This document shows positions 1 to 7,219 of a DNA stretch of 64,000 bases, piece by piece; within the stretch, counting starts at the first letter, position 1, and each line of letters begins with the position of its first letter. This DNA is from Parafrankia discariae (GTDB lineage: Bacteria; Actinomycetota; Actinomycetes; Frankiales; Frankiaceae), in assembly GCF_000373365.1 (NCBI RefSeq), contig NZ_KB891159.1:1-64000 (forward strand), written 5' to 3'. The translations under genes were made by a program, and so were the position numbers. The notes under the pieces were generated by a model. It was not told the DNA's origin, ran no database searches, and saw nothing but the letters and a program-made list of their open reading frames with translations.

Positions 1-244
1 CGTCACGGACCCCGTCCACGTCCCAGTCCGCACGGCGCAGCAACCGCTGCATCCCGTCCGGGGACCGTTCACCGGCCCGTTCCGCCAGCGTCCACCCGTT
101 CTTGCGGTCCAAACCGGCGACCAGCCCGGACACATACTCACTGGCCCGCCGGCGTGGCTCCGCCCGACCGAACCGGCCCCCGATCCGCCCACACAGCCCG
201 TCCAGCTCGCCAGCCCACGCCTCCACCACCACAACGCAGATCAT
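1..244 (-). CDS. IS701-family transposase, N-terminal part, cut by window edge
   Basis: Read on the minus strand from an ATG at 242-244, this encodes about 81 residues that run off the left edge. The peptide has the typical N-terminus of actinobacterial IS701/DDE transposases: an Arg-rich EPRRRASEYVSGL stretch, then LDRKNGWTLAERAGE and SPDGMQRLLRRADWD. The catalytic DDE core would lie outside the window, so I cannot tell whether the element is intact. The left part of the window is therefore the end of an insertion sequence. A CTAG tetranucleotide at 275-278, about 30 bp upstream of the start, would fit the YTAR target preference reported for this family. Confidence 0.75.
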   Translation of the reverse strand, partial: MICVVVVEAWAGELDGLCGRIGGRFGRAEPRRRASEYVSGLVAGLDRKNGWTLAERAGERSPDGMQRLLRRADWDVDGVRD

Positions 245-274
245 CCACCACGACCACCAAGTGCCGTTGCAGTA

Positions 275-283
275 CTAGGTACT
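275..283. repeat. 9-bp direct repeat CTAGGTACT, left copy
   Basis: The same 9 bp recur at 1011-1019. The pair brackets the HicBA genes and the truncated gene fragment. It begins with CTAG, uncommon in GC-rich DNA, and lies just outside the transposase start. It may be a target-site or insertion relic, though chance is not excluded. Confidence 0.35.
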
Positions 284-393
284 CCCCTGGATCGGGAGCG
301 GCCTTGTGTCTCTCGTGTGTACCCGGGTCATCGGAGGTTGTTTCTGCTCGTATGGTCGACAGAAGTCTGGTCGATCATGTCAAGGAGGTGGCG

Positions 394-660
394 GTGAGTG
401 CTTCGCCAGGCGCGGGAGAGACGGCTAGGCTGATCTCCATGGAGCGAGCGGTGCGGCTGACGGCTGTCGTCACGCACGAGGGCGACTGGTACGTGGCGCG
501 GGCTCTGGAGGTCGAGGTGACCAGCCAGGGAGTCAGCGTCGAGGAGTCGCTGGCGAATCTTCGTGAGGCGCTGGAGCTGTACTTCGAGGACCAGCCCTTC
601 CCTGTGACCGCGGCGGACGGCCCCATCGTTGCCCCGCTGGACATCCGCCTCTCGGCGTGA
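394..660 (+). CDS. hicB: HicB-family antitoxin
   Basis: An 88-residue protein with the HicB/UPF0150 partial RNase-H fold. It has a beta-strand start (RLTAVVTHEGDWYVARALEV), the VTSQGVSVEESLANLREALELYFED segment typical of the family, and a short tail. HicB proteins neutralise the HicA mRNA interferase and usually repress the operon. I chose GTG 394 because AAGGAGG at 382-388 sits five bases upstream. The next in-frame ATG (439) would give 73 residues. There is no obvious C-terminal ribbon-helix-helix or HTH domain, so DNA binding, if any, is not visible. It overlaps hicA by four bases. Confidence 0.8.
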   Translation: MSASPGAGETARLISMERAVRLTAVVTHEGDWYVARALEVEVTSQGVSVEESLANLREALELYFEDQPFPVTAADGPIVAPLDIRLSA

Positions 661-884
661 CGCCCGCGCTGCCTCGGGTTTCCGGGGCGAAGGTGGTGAA
701 GGCTTTGGGGTGTGCCGGCTTCGAGGAGGTCGCCACGCGTGGCTCGCACTGCAAGCTGCGGCATAAGGAGAACGCTCGGGTCGTGATCGTCCCACTTCAT
801 CGGGAGCTGGCGACGGGCACCCTCGCCTCGGTCCTCCGTCAGGCGGGCATCGACGCGGAGGAGCTTAGGACGTTGCTCACCTGA
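657..884 (+). CDS. hicA: HicA-family toxin (mRNA interferase)
   Basis: A 75-residue protein starting at a GTG inside the GTGA overlap with hicB, implying translational coupling. It has the HicA double-stranded-RNA-binding-like pattern: VSGAKVVKALGCAGFEEV, then the catalytic RGSHCKLRHKE (family G-S-H-x-x-(F/L/K), His of GSH at the active site) and VVIVPLHRELATGTLASVLRQAGI. HicA cleaves mRNA and tmRNA in characterised systems. The antitoxin-first order seen here is common. All key residues are present, so the toxin looks intact. Confidence 0.85.
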   Translation: MTPALPRVSGAKVVKALGCAGFEEVATRGSHCKLRHKENARVVIVPLHRELATGTLASVLRQAGIDAEELRTLLT

Positions 885-901
885 GCCTGACGCGATCCCG
901 G

Positions 902-1000
902 GTGCAAGCTGGACAGGTGACTCTGTCGAAGCGTGCGTCCTGGTTCCTGATCGCGGTGGGTGTGTGGACCTGGGCGATCTGGCCAAATTTGTAGAACATT
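902..1000 (+). pseudogene. truncated duplicate of the small membrane-protein gene at 3023
   Basis: This stretch repeats the start of the gene at 3023-3298. From the GTG at 917, 71 bases match 3023-3093 with three differences, and weaker similarity extends to about 902. The copy encodes only 25 residues (MTLSKRASWFLIAVGV...) before a TAG at 992. Similarity fades after a shared GAACAT near 995-1000. It is a remnant of duplication or recombination rather than a functional gene. Together with the intact copy it brackets the AhpD-like gene and ECF41 sigma gene as about 100-bp direct repeats. Confidence 0.8.
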
Positions 1001-1010
1001 CACCTATGAC

Positions 1011-1019
1011 CTAGGTACT
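1011..1019. repeat. 9-bp direct repeat CTAGGTACT, right copy
   Basis: Identical to 275-283. It lies just beyond the truncated duplicate and closes the segment that contains hicBA. Confidence 0.35.
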
Positions 1020-1088
1020 GGTCGGGTGTCGTAGCCACTGGACGCGGCGGCCCGGTCGGGGGATGAACCCCGGCCGGGGCACCCCCGG

Positions 1089-1574
1089 TCAGCTCGCGAA
1101 GCTGGCGGCCATGCCGGGTTCGTAGCCACCCGCTGGGTTGCGCACGATCACGTTCATCCGATTGGCCGCGTTGATCAGGCCGAGGAGGCAGACGAGGGCC
1201 GCGATCTGGTCGTCGTCGTAGTGCTTGCGGATCTGGGCCCAGGTCTCGTCGGATACGCCGAGGTGGGCGTCGGCGAGCCGGGTTCCCTCTTCGGCGAGTG
1301 CCAGCGCGGCTCGCTCGGCCTCGGTGAATACGTCTGCCTCGCGCCAGGCGGCGACCAGGTTGAGTCGGGTGGAGGTCTCACCGGCAGCCGCGGCCTCCTT
1401 GGTGTGCATGTCGACGCAGAAGCCGCAGCCGTTGATCTGGCTGGCCCGCAGCGACACCAGCTCCTGGGTGGGCTTTGGCAGCGACGACTGGTGGATCACC
1501 AGGCTGGCGCTCGCGAACCGCTTGCCGAACCTGGTGGCGAGCTCGTTGCCGAACATGTTGAATCGGGCGTCCAT
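1089..1574 (-). CDS. carboxymuconolactone decarboxylase / AhpD-like protein
   Basis: A 161-residue member of the AhpD/CMD fold. The core motif is seen as SLRASQINGCGFCVDMHT: an upstream Glu in TQELVSL, a CxxC pair (CGFC) and the His four residues later. In AhpD relatives these make a peroxidase/disulfide reductase or thiol-based protein. The rest is helical, as expected (AAWREADVFTEAERAALALAE, LINAANRMNVI). It is divergently oriented to the ECF41 sigma gene 330 bp away. This pairing is known: ECF41 sigma factors are typically encoded beside a COE (carboxymuconolactone decarboxylase, oxidoreductase or epimerase) gene, their likely target. I do not see a perfect ECF41 box directly upstream of this gene. 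Confidence 0.85.
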   Translation of the reverse strand: MDARFNMFGNELATRFGKRFASASLVIHQSSLPKPTQELVSLRASQINGCGFCVDMHTKEAAAAGETSTRLNLVAAWREADVFTEAERAALALAEEGTRLADAHLGVSDETWAQIRKHYDDDQIAALVCLLGLINAANRMNVIVRNPAGGYEPGMAASFAS

Positions 1575-1839
1575 GATGTCGTCCTCACTCGTGGTGTTGC
1601 GTGCTGCCGCACTGGACGAACACCAGATGCCAGCGACCCCAGTCCCCGTGACGACGTGGCCTTATGACCTGGACCACATATCACTCCGACCGTCGGCTCG
1701 CGATCGGTGGATCAGCTGCCATCGGCCGCGGTCGCGACCGGCCCAGTCGGACGTCCATCGGCGATATCCGGCCCCGCTGTCCACGCTGCCGTCCCGTCGT
1801 CGCGTGACGGGGCAGCCGACGGCGGAAGGGCTGCCTGGG

Positions 1840-1866
1840 TGTCACAAACCGGCGGGGTCTGGCGTC
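1840..1866 (+). promoter_or_regulatory. ECF41-type promoter upstream of the sigma gene
   Basis: TGTCACA at 1840-1846 and CGTC at 1863-1866, separated by 16 bases, reproduce the published ECF41 target consensus (TGTCACA, then CGTC). The box lies about 38 bp before the sigma gene start, implying autoregulation. Confidence 0.8.
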
Positions 1867-1904
1867 TCATGGCTGGTCCAGCCGCGCGTGAATAGGAGTT
1901 GTCC

Positions 1905-2843
1905 ATGGCCGGTACTTCGCCGATGACGCCCGACGCTGTGAGGCCCATGAAGGAGGACGCCTGTCCAGACCCCGCTACCGAGGTGTTCCTCGCCCACCGC
2001 AACCTGCTGTTCACGGTCGCCTACGAGATGCTCGGCTCGGCCGTGGACGCGGAGGACATCCTCCAGGAGAGCTGGCTGCGCTGGGCAGGCGTCGATCTCG
2101 CCACCGTGCGGGACCAGCGGGCGTACCTGGTGCAGATCACCACTCGTCAGGCGCTGAATCGACTGCGCACGCTTGGCCGGCGCAGGGAGTCCTACGTCGG
2201 CCCCTGGCTGCCAGAGCCATTGCTGACCGCGCCCGACGTGGCCGAGGATGTCGCGTTGGCCGACAGCGTCTCCATGGCGATGCTGCTGGTGCTGGAAACG
2301 CTTCGGCCGACCGAGCGGGCCGTGTTTGTGCTGCGCGAGGTGTTCGACTTCGGGTACGACGAGATCGCGGCAGCCGTCGACAAGAGCCCGGCCACGGTCC
2401 GCCAGATCGCTCACCGGGCGCGGGCGCATGTCGCCGCGCGCCGTCCTTGTGCGGTCGTCTCCGCAGCCGAGACCCGAGGCGCGCTCGACGCGTTCCAGCG
2501 GGCGGTCGAGACCGGCGATCTGCAGAACCTGCTGGACATCCTCGCCCCGGACATCGTCCTGCTGGGTGACGGCGGCGGGGTCAAACAGGCCGTGTTGCGC
2601 CCGGTCGTCGGAGCGGGCAAGGTAGCCCGGCTGCTAGCCGCCGGGCTGGGCAGGATCGACGCTGTTATGTCGCTGCAGCAGGTACAGGTCAACGGCTACC
2701 CGGCGCTGATCCTCCGGCTCGACGGCGAGATCGACAGCGTCGTGGCGGTACGCATCGACGACGGCCTCATCACCGGGCTCTATGCCGTCCGCAACCCCGA
2801 GAAGCTGTCGCGCATCGAGCGGGAAACCGCCCTTCGCCGCTGA
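1905..2843 (+). CDS. ECF41-family sigma factor with C-terminal SnoaL-like domain (SigJ-like)
   Basis: A 312-residue ECF sigma factor. Region 2 is FLAHRNLLFTVAYEMLGSAV and DAEDILQESWLRW. Region 4 is RPTERAVFVLREVFDFGYDE with the helix-turn-helix SPATVRQIAHRAR. The last ~110 residues form a SnoaL/NTF2-like extension with the two ECF41 hallmarks, a DGGG motif (LLGDGGG) and an NPxKL motif (RNPEKLSRI). In this family the extension replaces an anti-sigma factor and modulates activity. ATG 1905 is preceded by TAGGAG six bases away; an upstream TTG at 1899 is less likely. It sits next to an AhpD-like partner and is preceded by a near-perfect ECF41 promoter. Confidence 0.92.
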   Translation: MAGTSPMTPDAVRPMKEDACPDPATEVFLAHRNLLFTVAYEMLGSAVDAEDILQESWLRWAGVDLATVRDQRAYLVQITTRQALNRLRTLGRRRESYVGPWLPEPLLTAPDVAEDVALADSVSMAMLLVLETLRPTERAVFVLREVFDFGYDEIAAAVDKSPATVRQIAHRARAHVAARRPCAVVSAAETRGALDAFQRAVETGDLQNLLDILAPDIVLLGDGGGVKQAVLRPVVGAGKVARLLAAGLGRIDAVMSLQQVQVNGYPALILRLDGEIDSVVAVRIDDGLITGLYAVRNPEKLSRIERETALRR

Positions 2844-3022
2844 ACGCGGCCAGCGAGTGCGGACAGGTCCAGCCTCACGCGCACTCGGCTTCGGCTGCGG
2901 ATCCACTGTTCGACACCGCCGTCGAGGTGCCCGGCGACACGCAGTAGATCATGGTGGACAACGTGTCCGAACTCGCGCCCCACACGGAGACCATGGCTGG
3001 CGGCCGGTGCGAGGCTGGTGGG

Positions 3023-3298
3023 GTGACTCTGTCGAAGCGTGCGTCCTGGTTCCTGATCGCGGTGGGTGTGTGGACGTGGGCCATCTGGCCGAATTTCCTC
3101 CGGAACATATGGAAGGACGATCGTTCCTGGGATGGCGGCCCGACCGGCTTTTTCACGGTCCATCTGATCTTGACGGTCGTATCCATCGGGATCGGGTCGG
3201 CTGTCGGCTGGCTCGGCATCCGAGGGGTGCGCGCGGGCCGTCCCGGTTCTACGGATGATGTTGCCTCCGCCGGCCGGCTGATCAGCCCCGGTCGCTGA
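3023..3298 (+). CDS. SCO4848-family small membrane protein
   Basis: A 91-residue protein with two predicted membrane segments, SWFLIAVGVWTWAIWP (about residues 8-23) and FFTVHLILTVVSIGIGSAVG (about 43-63). They are joined by the conserved NIWKDDRSWDGGPTG loop of the SCO4848-like family common in actinobacteria. No biochemical role is known. I chose GTG 3023 because homologues begin with the short KLSRxxSWFL leader; an ATG at 2951 would add an unrelated 24-residue extension. The first 71 bases are duplicated at 917. The C-terminal ~20 residues after GIRGVRAGR are not conserved. Confidence 0.75.
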   Translation: MTLSKRASWFLIAVGVWTWAIWPNFLRNIWKDDRSWDGGPTGFFTVHLILTVVSIGIGSAVGWLGIRGVRAGRPGSTDDVASAGRLISPGR

Positions 3299-3336
3299 GG
3301 TCGCTGGCATCTTCCGGATGATCCGGGGGAGACGTC

Positions 3337-3834
3337 ATGCGATTTCGAAGCGTTGTCGCGGGCGGGGTCGTGCTGCTGTGGCTGGCCGGATGCGGCTCGG
3401 ACGAGAACGGGAAGGTTCCGCCACCCGTGGGGCCGACGTCCGCGGCGGGCCCGTTCGAGACGTTTCAGCGGCGGGCCGCGGTGGGCGCTTTCGTCGCCGC
3501 GTTCCGTACGGCGTTCCCCGCCCTGGCCGACGGCCGGTCCGACGAGGCCATCGCCTCGGACGTGACCCACGTCTGTCTGGACGATCTGCGTGACCCGTCC
3601 ACCGGCGCGGCCGCGACCGACGGGGACGCGGTCGCCCTGCGGCGCATACCGGGCAGGTTCGAGCGGAACGGGATCACCCCGGACCGGACCACGTCGCGGA
3701 CGATCCTCGCGGTGGCCAGGGGAACGGCGTGCGGCCCGGTGGAGGTCAACGGGAGTCAGCGTCCCGAGCCGCCGGTCGGCCTCGCCCCCCGACAGTCTGA
3801 TGAATTGCCCGCGACCCTAGCATCAGGGGCGTGA
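3337..3834 (+). CDS. putative secreted lipoprotein of unknown function
   Basis: A 165-residue protein with a clear lipoprotein signal: Arg-containing n-region (MRFRSVVAGG), hydrophobic VLLWLAG and lipobox LAGC with Cys at about residue 20. The mature part is helical (FVAAFRTAFPALADGRSDEAI), has Cys in VTHVCLDDL and TACGPVE, and looks loosely like DUF732-type actinobacterial lipoproteins. I do not recognise it firmly. Its last codons contain the leaderless promoter of the following AraC gene, and the two frames overlap by GTGA. Confidence 0.6.
   Translation: MRFRSVVAGGVVLLWLAGCGSDENGKVPPPVGPTSAAGPFETFQRRAAVGAFVAAFRTAFPALADGRSDEAIASDVTHVCLDDLRDPSTGAAATDGDAVALRRIPGRFERNGITPDRTTSRTILAVARGTACGPVEVNGSQRPEPPVGLAPRQSDELPATLASGA
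3818..3823 (+). promoter_or_regulatory. -10 box TAGCAT for a leaderless araC-type transcript
   Basis: TAGCAT is followed by seven bases and then the GTG at 3831. No ribosome binding site is present, so transcription probably starts at the GTG. Confidence 0.5.
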
Positions 3835-4283
3835 CCAGGGCGGGCGCGCGGCCGGTGGCGGCTGAGCTGCTGCCGCACCTGTGCCGGGTCCGTGATCATA
3901 TCGATCGGCACTACCGGGAGCCGCTCGACCTCGACGTGCTCGCCAGGGTCGGTCGGGTGTCGAAGTTCCATCTGGTTCGCAGCTTCGAGGCGGCCTACGG
4001 GGAGACCCCGATCCGCTACGTCACGCGGCGCCGGATCGAGCGCGCGCAGGACCTGCTGCGGCACGCGAACCTCACGGTCACCGAGATCTGCGTGCTGGTC
4101 GGGTTCGCGAGCCTCGGGTCCTTCTCGGCTCGTTTCACCCAGCTCGTCGGCGAGAGCCCCACCGCGTACCGCAACCGCTGGGCGGCCCGCGGCGGCCCGC
4201 ACGTGCCGGGGTGCTACCTGTTCATGCGCGGCCCGATGGACCTGCGGTGCACCTCCGACACGACCTCGGACGGCGCAATCTGA
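3831..4283 (+). CDS. AraC/XylS-family transcriptional regulator, short form
   Basis: A 150-residue protein that is essentially only the two-helix-turn-helix DNA-binding domain. HTH1 is DLDVLARVGRVSKFHLVRSF and HTH2 is TVTEICVLVGFASLGSFSAR. The signature FTQLVGESPTAYRNRW follows and the linker helix carries YVTRRRIERAQDLLR. There is no N-terminal ligand-binding cupin, only about 20 residues before the domain. It lies 39 bp before a VOC-family gene. Such AraC/VOC pairs are frequent in actinobacteria, so the neighbour is the likely target. Ligand unknown. Confidence 0.88.
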   Translation: MTRAGARPVAAELLPHLCRVRDHIDRHYREPLDLDVLARVGRVSKFHLVRSFEAAYGETPIRYVTRRRIERAQDLLRHANLTVTEICVLVGFASLGSFSARFTQLVGESPTAYRNRWAARGGPHVPGCYLFMRGPMDLRCTSDTTSDGAI

Positions 4284-4310
4284 GAGAAGCGACGCCGTGG
4301 CCGCGCGGCA

Positions 4311-4316
4311 TACGGT
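4311..4316 (+). promoter_or_regulatory. -10 box TACGGT for a leaderless VOC-gene transcript
   Basis: TACGGT ends six bases before the ATG at 4323. There is no ribosome binding site in between. Confidence 0.45.
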
Positions 4317-4322
4317 TCTCGC

Positions 4323-4751
4323 ATGATCACAAACATCTCGCTGGTCACGATCTACTGTCTCGACCAGGACAAGGCCCGGGACTTCTACGTCGACGTGCTC
4401 GGTTTCGAGCCGCGCGCGGACGTCTCGATGGGCGGCGAGTTCCGCTGGGTCACGATCGGCCATCCCGGTCAGCCCGAGCTCCAGGCGACCCTGATGGTCC
4501 CGGGGCCGCCGCTGGATCCGGACGCCGCCGACTTCGTCCGCCGGCAGCTCGGCAAGGGACAGATGGGCGGGCTCGGGCTGCGGGTCGACGACTGCCGCAA
4601 GACCTTCGAGGAGTTGAGCGCGAAGGGCGTCGAGTTCCTGCAGGAGCCCGCCGACCGCCCATACGGGGTGGAGGCCGTGTTGCGTGACAACTCCGGCAAC
4701 TGGCTGGTCCTGGTCGAGCCGAAGACGTTCAGCCCGGAGGACTTCGACTGA
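4323..4751 (+). CDS. VOC-superfamily (glyoxalase/bleomycin-resistance-like) protein
   Basis: A 142-residue single-module VOC protein. It has two beta-alpha-beta-beta-beta units: ISLVTIYCLDQDKARDFYVDVLGFE with FRWVTIG, then GLGLRVDDCRKTFEELSAKGVEF with AVLRDNSGNWLVLVEP. Candidate metal ligands are Glu in LQATL context and the C-terminal Glu of VLVEP, but the first His is not evident (V in SLVTIY). An enzymatic role is therefore uncertain; it could bind or sequester a ligand. It follows the short AraC regulator and probably forms a regulatory pair with it. Confidence 0.82.
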   Translation: MITNISLVTIYCLDQDKARDFYVDVLGFEPRADVSMGGEFRWVTIGHPGQPELQATLMVPGPPLDPDAADFVRRQLGKGQMGGLGLRVDDCRKTFEELSAKGVEFLQEPADRPYGVEAVLRDNSGNWLVLVEPKTFSPEDFD

Positions 4752-4863
4752 CGGGTCGCGGACGTCCCGCGCCCGCCGCCGGGCCCACCGCCGGGCCCGC
4801 GCCGTGAGTGGCTCCGGCGGCGGCGGGTCGGGAGCTGTCGGTGGGGTCAGGTAGACAGAGGGC

Positions 4864-7104
4864 ATGGTGGATCAGGCGACGGTCGGTGGGACGCTGCGCG
4901 ATCGGGCGGAGGAGCTGCTCCGGGCGCTGGCCGGGCCGGGCGCGGTTCTGCGTGACGACCAGTGGCAGGCGATCGACGCGCTCGTCAGCGGGCGGCGGCG
5001 GGTGCTGCTCGTCCAGCGCACCGGCTGGGGGAAGTCCGCGGTGTACTTCCTCGCCACCGCGCTGCTGCGCGGCCTCGGTGGCCTGGGCCCGGCTGATGCT
5101 CAGGCTGGTGCTCCGGTCGATGGGCCGGTCGCCGGCCCGGGCGGGCTCGGCGGCGGGCGCCGGCCCGGCGGCGCCCGGGTGGGGCCCACCGTCATCGTCT
5201 CCCCGCTGCTGGCGCTGATCCGCAACCAGGCGGCGGCGGCGTCCCGGGTGGGCATCCGGGCCGGGGAGATCCATTCGGGGAACCTCACCGAGTGGGACGA
5301 GGTCTACGCCGCGCTGCGGGCGGGGGAGCTGGACCTGCTGCTCGTCGGCCCCGAACGGTTGAACAACCCGACCTTCCGCGACGAGTACCTTCCGGAGCTC
5401 GCGGCCACGACGGGGCTGCTCGTCGTCGACGAGGCGCACTGCATCTCCGACTGGGGCCACGACTTCCGTCCCGACTACCGCCGGCTGCGGTCACTGATCG
5501 GTGGGCTGCGGCCGGACGTGCCCGTGCTCGCCACGACCGCCACGGCCAACGCGCGGGTGGTGGAGGACGTCAGCGAGCAGCTCGGCGCCGGCTCCACGAA
5601 CACGCAGACCGTGGTCCTGCGGGGGGCTCTCGACCGGGAGAGCCTGCGGCTGGCGGTCGTGTCGCTCCCCGCGGCCGAGCAGCGGTTCGGCTGGCTGGCC
5701 GACCACCTCGTCGAGCTGCCCGGCTCCGGGATCATCTACACGCTCACCAAGCCGGGCGCGGAGGAGCTGACCGCGTTCCTGCGCGGCCAGGGCCATGAGG
5801 TGACGACCTACCACGGTGGCACGGAAGCGGCCGAGCGCATCGCCGCCGAGGAGGACCTGCTCGGCAACCGGGTGAAGGCGCTGGTGGCGACCAGCGCGCT
5901 CGGGATGGGCTTCGACAAGCCCGATCTCGGCTTCGTCGTCCACGTCGGCGCGCCGAACTCGCCGATCGCCTACTACCAGCAGATCGGGCGGGCCGGGCGC
6001 GCGGTGGACTCCGCCGAGGTCGTCCTGCTGCCCGCCGCCGAGGACCGCGACATCTGGCGGTACTTCGCCGACACGTCGTTCCCACCGGAGCCGGTCGCCC
6101 GGCAGGTGCTGGACGTCCTGGCCCGGGCCGGGCGGACGATGTCGACCCAGGCCCTGCTCGCCGCCGTCGACCTGGGGCACTCCCGGCTCGAGCAGATGCT
6201 GAAGGTGCTGGACGCGGACGGCGTCGTCCGGCGGGTCAAGGGCGGCTGGGAGGCGACGGGGGAGCCGTGGGTGTACGACGCGGAGCGCTTCCGGCGGGTC
6301 GCCGCCGCGCGGGCCCGTGAGCAGCAGGCGATGCTCGACTACATCGCGACGCCGTCCTGCCGGATGGAGTTCCTGCGCCACGCGCTCGACGACCCGTACG
6401 CGGTGCCGTGCGGCCGGTGCGACCGGTGCACCGGCCGGGTGTGGTCCACCGAGGTCTCCTCCCGCTCACGGGACAGCGCCCGTGCGGAACTGCGCCGGAC
6501 GGGCGTGCCCGTCGAGCCGCGTCGGATGTGGCCGACGGGCATGCGCACGCTGGGGATCACCGCGTCCGGTCGGATTCCCGCGTCGGCCGCCGCGGAGCCC
6601 GGCCGCGTGGTCGCCCGGCTCAACGATCTGGGGTGGGGCAACCGGCTGCGCCAGTTGCTCGCCCCTCCTCCCGCCGCCCTGGACGGCCCCGTCCCCGACG
6701 ACCTGTTCGAGGCGGTGGTGCGAACCCTGACCGAGTGGCGGTGGGAGCGGCGCCCGGCGGCGGTGGTGACGGTGGCGTCCCGGACCCGCCCGCGGCTGGT
6801 GGCGGATCTCGGCGAACGGATCGCGGGTGTCGGGCGGCTGCCGTTGTTGGGGCGGCTTCCCCGCGTGGCCGGCGGGCCGGCGGCGGGGCCGGTGCACAAC
6901 AGCGCGCACCGCCTCGCCGGCCTGTGGTCGGCCTTCGAGGTGCCACCATCTCTCACCGGCCCGCTCGCCGAACTGGCCGGGCCGGTGCTGCTGGTCGACG
7001 ACCTGATCGTCACGGGCTGGACGATGACCGTCGCGGCCAGGGCGCTACGGCAGGCCGGCGCGCCCGGCGTGCTGCCGTTCGCCCTCGCGGTGGAGACCGG
7101 TTGA
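4864..7104 (+). CDS. recQ: RecQ-family ATP-dependent DNA helicase with phosphoribosyltransferase-like C-terminus
   Basis: A 746-residue SF2 helicase. Motif I is RTGWGKSAV (about 52-60), motif II DEAH (189-192) in VVDEAHCISDWGHDFRPDY, and motif VI QQIGRAGRAVDSAE. The zinc-binding region is CRMEFLRHALDD with CGRCDRC. Instead of an HRDC domain, the last ~200 residues end in VLLVDDLIVTGWTMT (708-722), a PRPP-binding-loop-like signature of ComF/PRTase proteins. Related actinobacterial RecQ proteins carry a similar tail. A Gly/Pro/Ala-rich insert occupies about residues 71-107, between motif I and the IVSPLLALIRNQ segment. ATG 4864 has no Shine-Dalgarno; TAGACA lies six bases upstream, a weaker match to the leaderless pattern. 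Confidence 0.9.
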   Translation: MVDQATVGGTLRDRAEELLRALAGPGAVLRDDQWQAIDALVSGRRRVLLVQRTGWGKSAVYFLATALLRGLGGLGPADAQAGAPVDGPVAGPGGLGGGRRPGGARVGPTVIVSPLLALIRNQAAAASRVGIRAGEIHSGNLTEWDEVYAALRAGELDLLLVGPERLNNPTFRDEYLPELAATTGLLVVDEAHCISDWGHDFRPDYRRLRSLIGGLRPDVPVLATTATANARVVEDVSEQLGAGSTNTQTVVLRGALDRESLRLAVVSLPAAEQRFGWLADHLVELPGSGIIYTLTKPGAEELTAFLRGQGHEVTTYHGGTEAAERIAAEEDLLGNRVKALVATSALGMGFDKPDLGFVVHVGAPNSPIAYYQQIGRAGRAVDSAEVVLLPAAEDRDIWRYFADTSFPPEPVARQVLDVLARAGRTMSTQALLAAVDLGHSRLEQMLKVLDADGVVRRVKGGWEATGEPWVYDAERFRRVAAARAREQQAMLDYIATPSCRMEFLRHALDDPYAVPCGRCDRCTGRVWSTEVSSRSRDSARAELRRTGVPVEPRRMWPTGMRTLGITASGRIPASAAAEPGRVVARLNDLGWGNRLRQLLAPPPAALDGPVPDDLFEAVVRTLTEWRWERRPAAVVTVASRTRPRLVADLGERIAGVGRLPLLGRLPRVAGGPAAGPVHNSAHRLAGLWSAFEVPPSLTGPLAELAGPVLLVDDLIVTGWTMTVAARALRQAGAPGVLPFALAVETG

Positions 7105-7132
7105 GCCCTCGCGGTAGGTGGAGACCGGTTGA
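7081..7132 (+). repeat. tandem duplication of the recQ 3' end
   Basis: The last 24 bases of recQ (7081-7104, including the stop) are repeated at 7105-7132 with four extra bases inside. The second copy encodes nothing new and looks like slippage. Confidence 0.7.
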
Positions 7133-7219
7133 ACGGTCGGCACGGTCGGCGTGACCGCGCCCGGCGCATCCCACCGGTCGGCGGCGGGCCGCCTCCCCGC
7201 GGGTGGGCGTCGGTGCGGA

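Noticed and set aside
2951-3022. Upstream ATG start for the small membrane protein
   Set aside because: The added 24 residues are outside the family pattern, and the duplicated copy starts its close match at the GTG.
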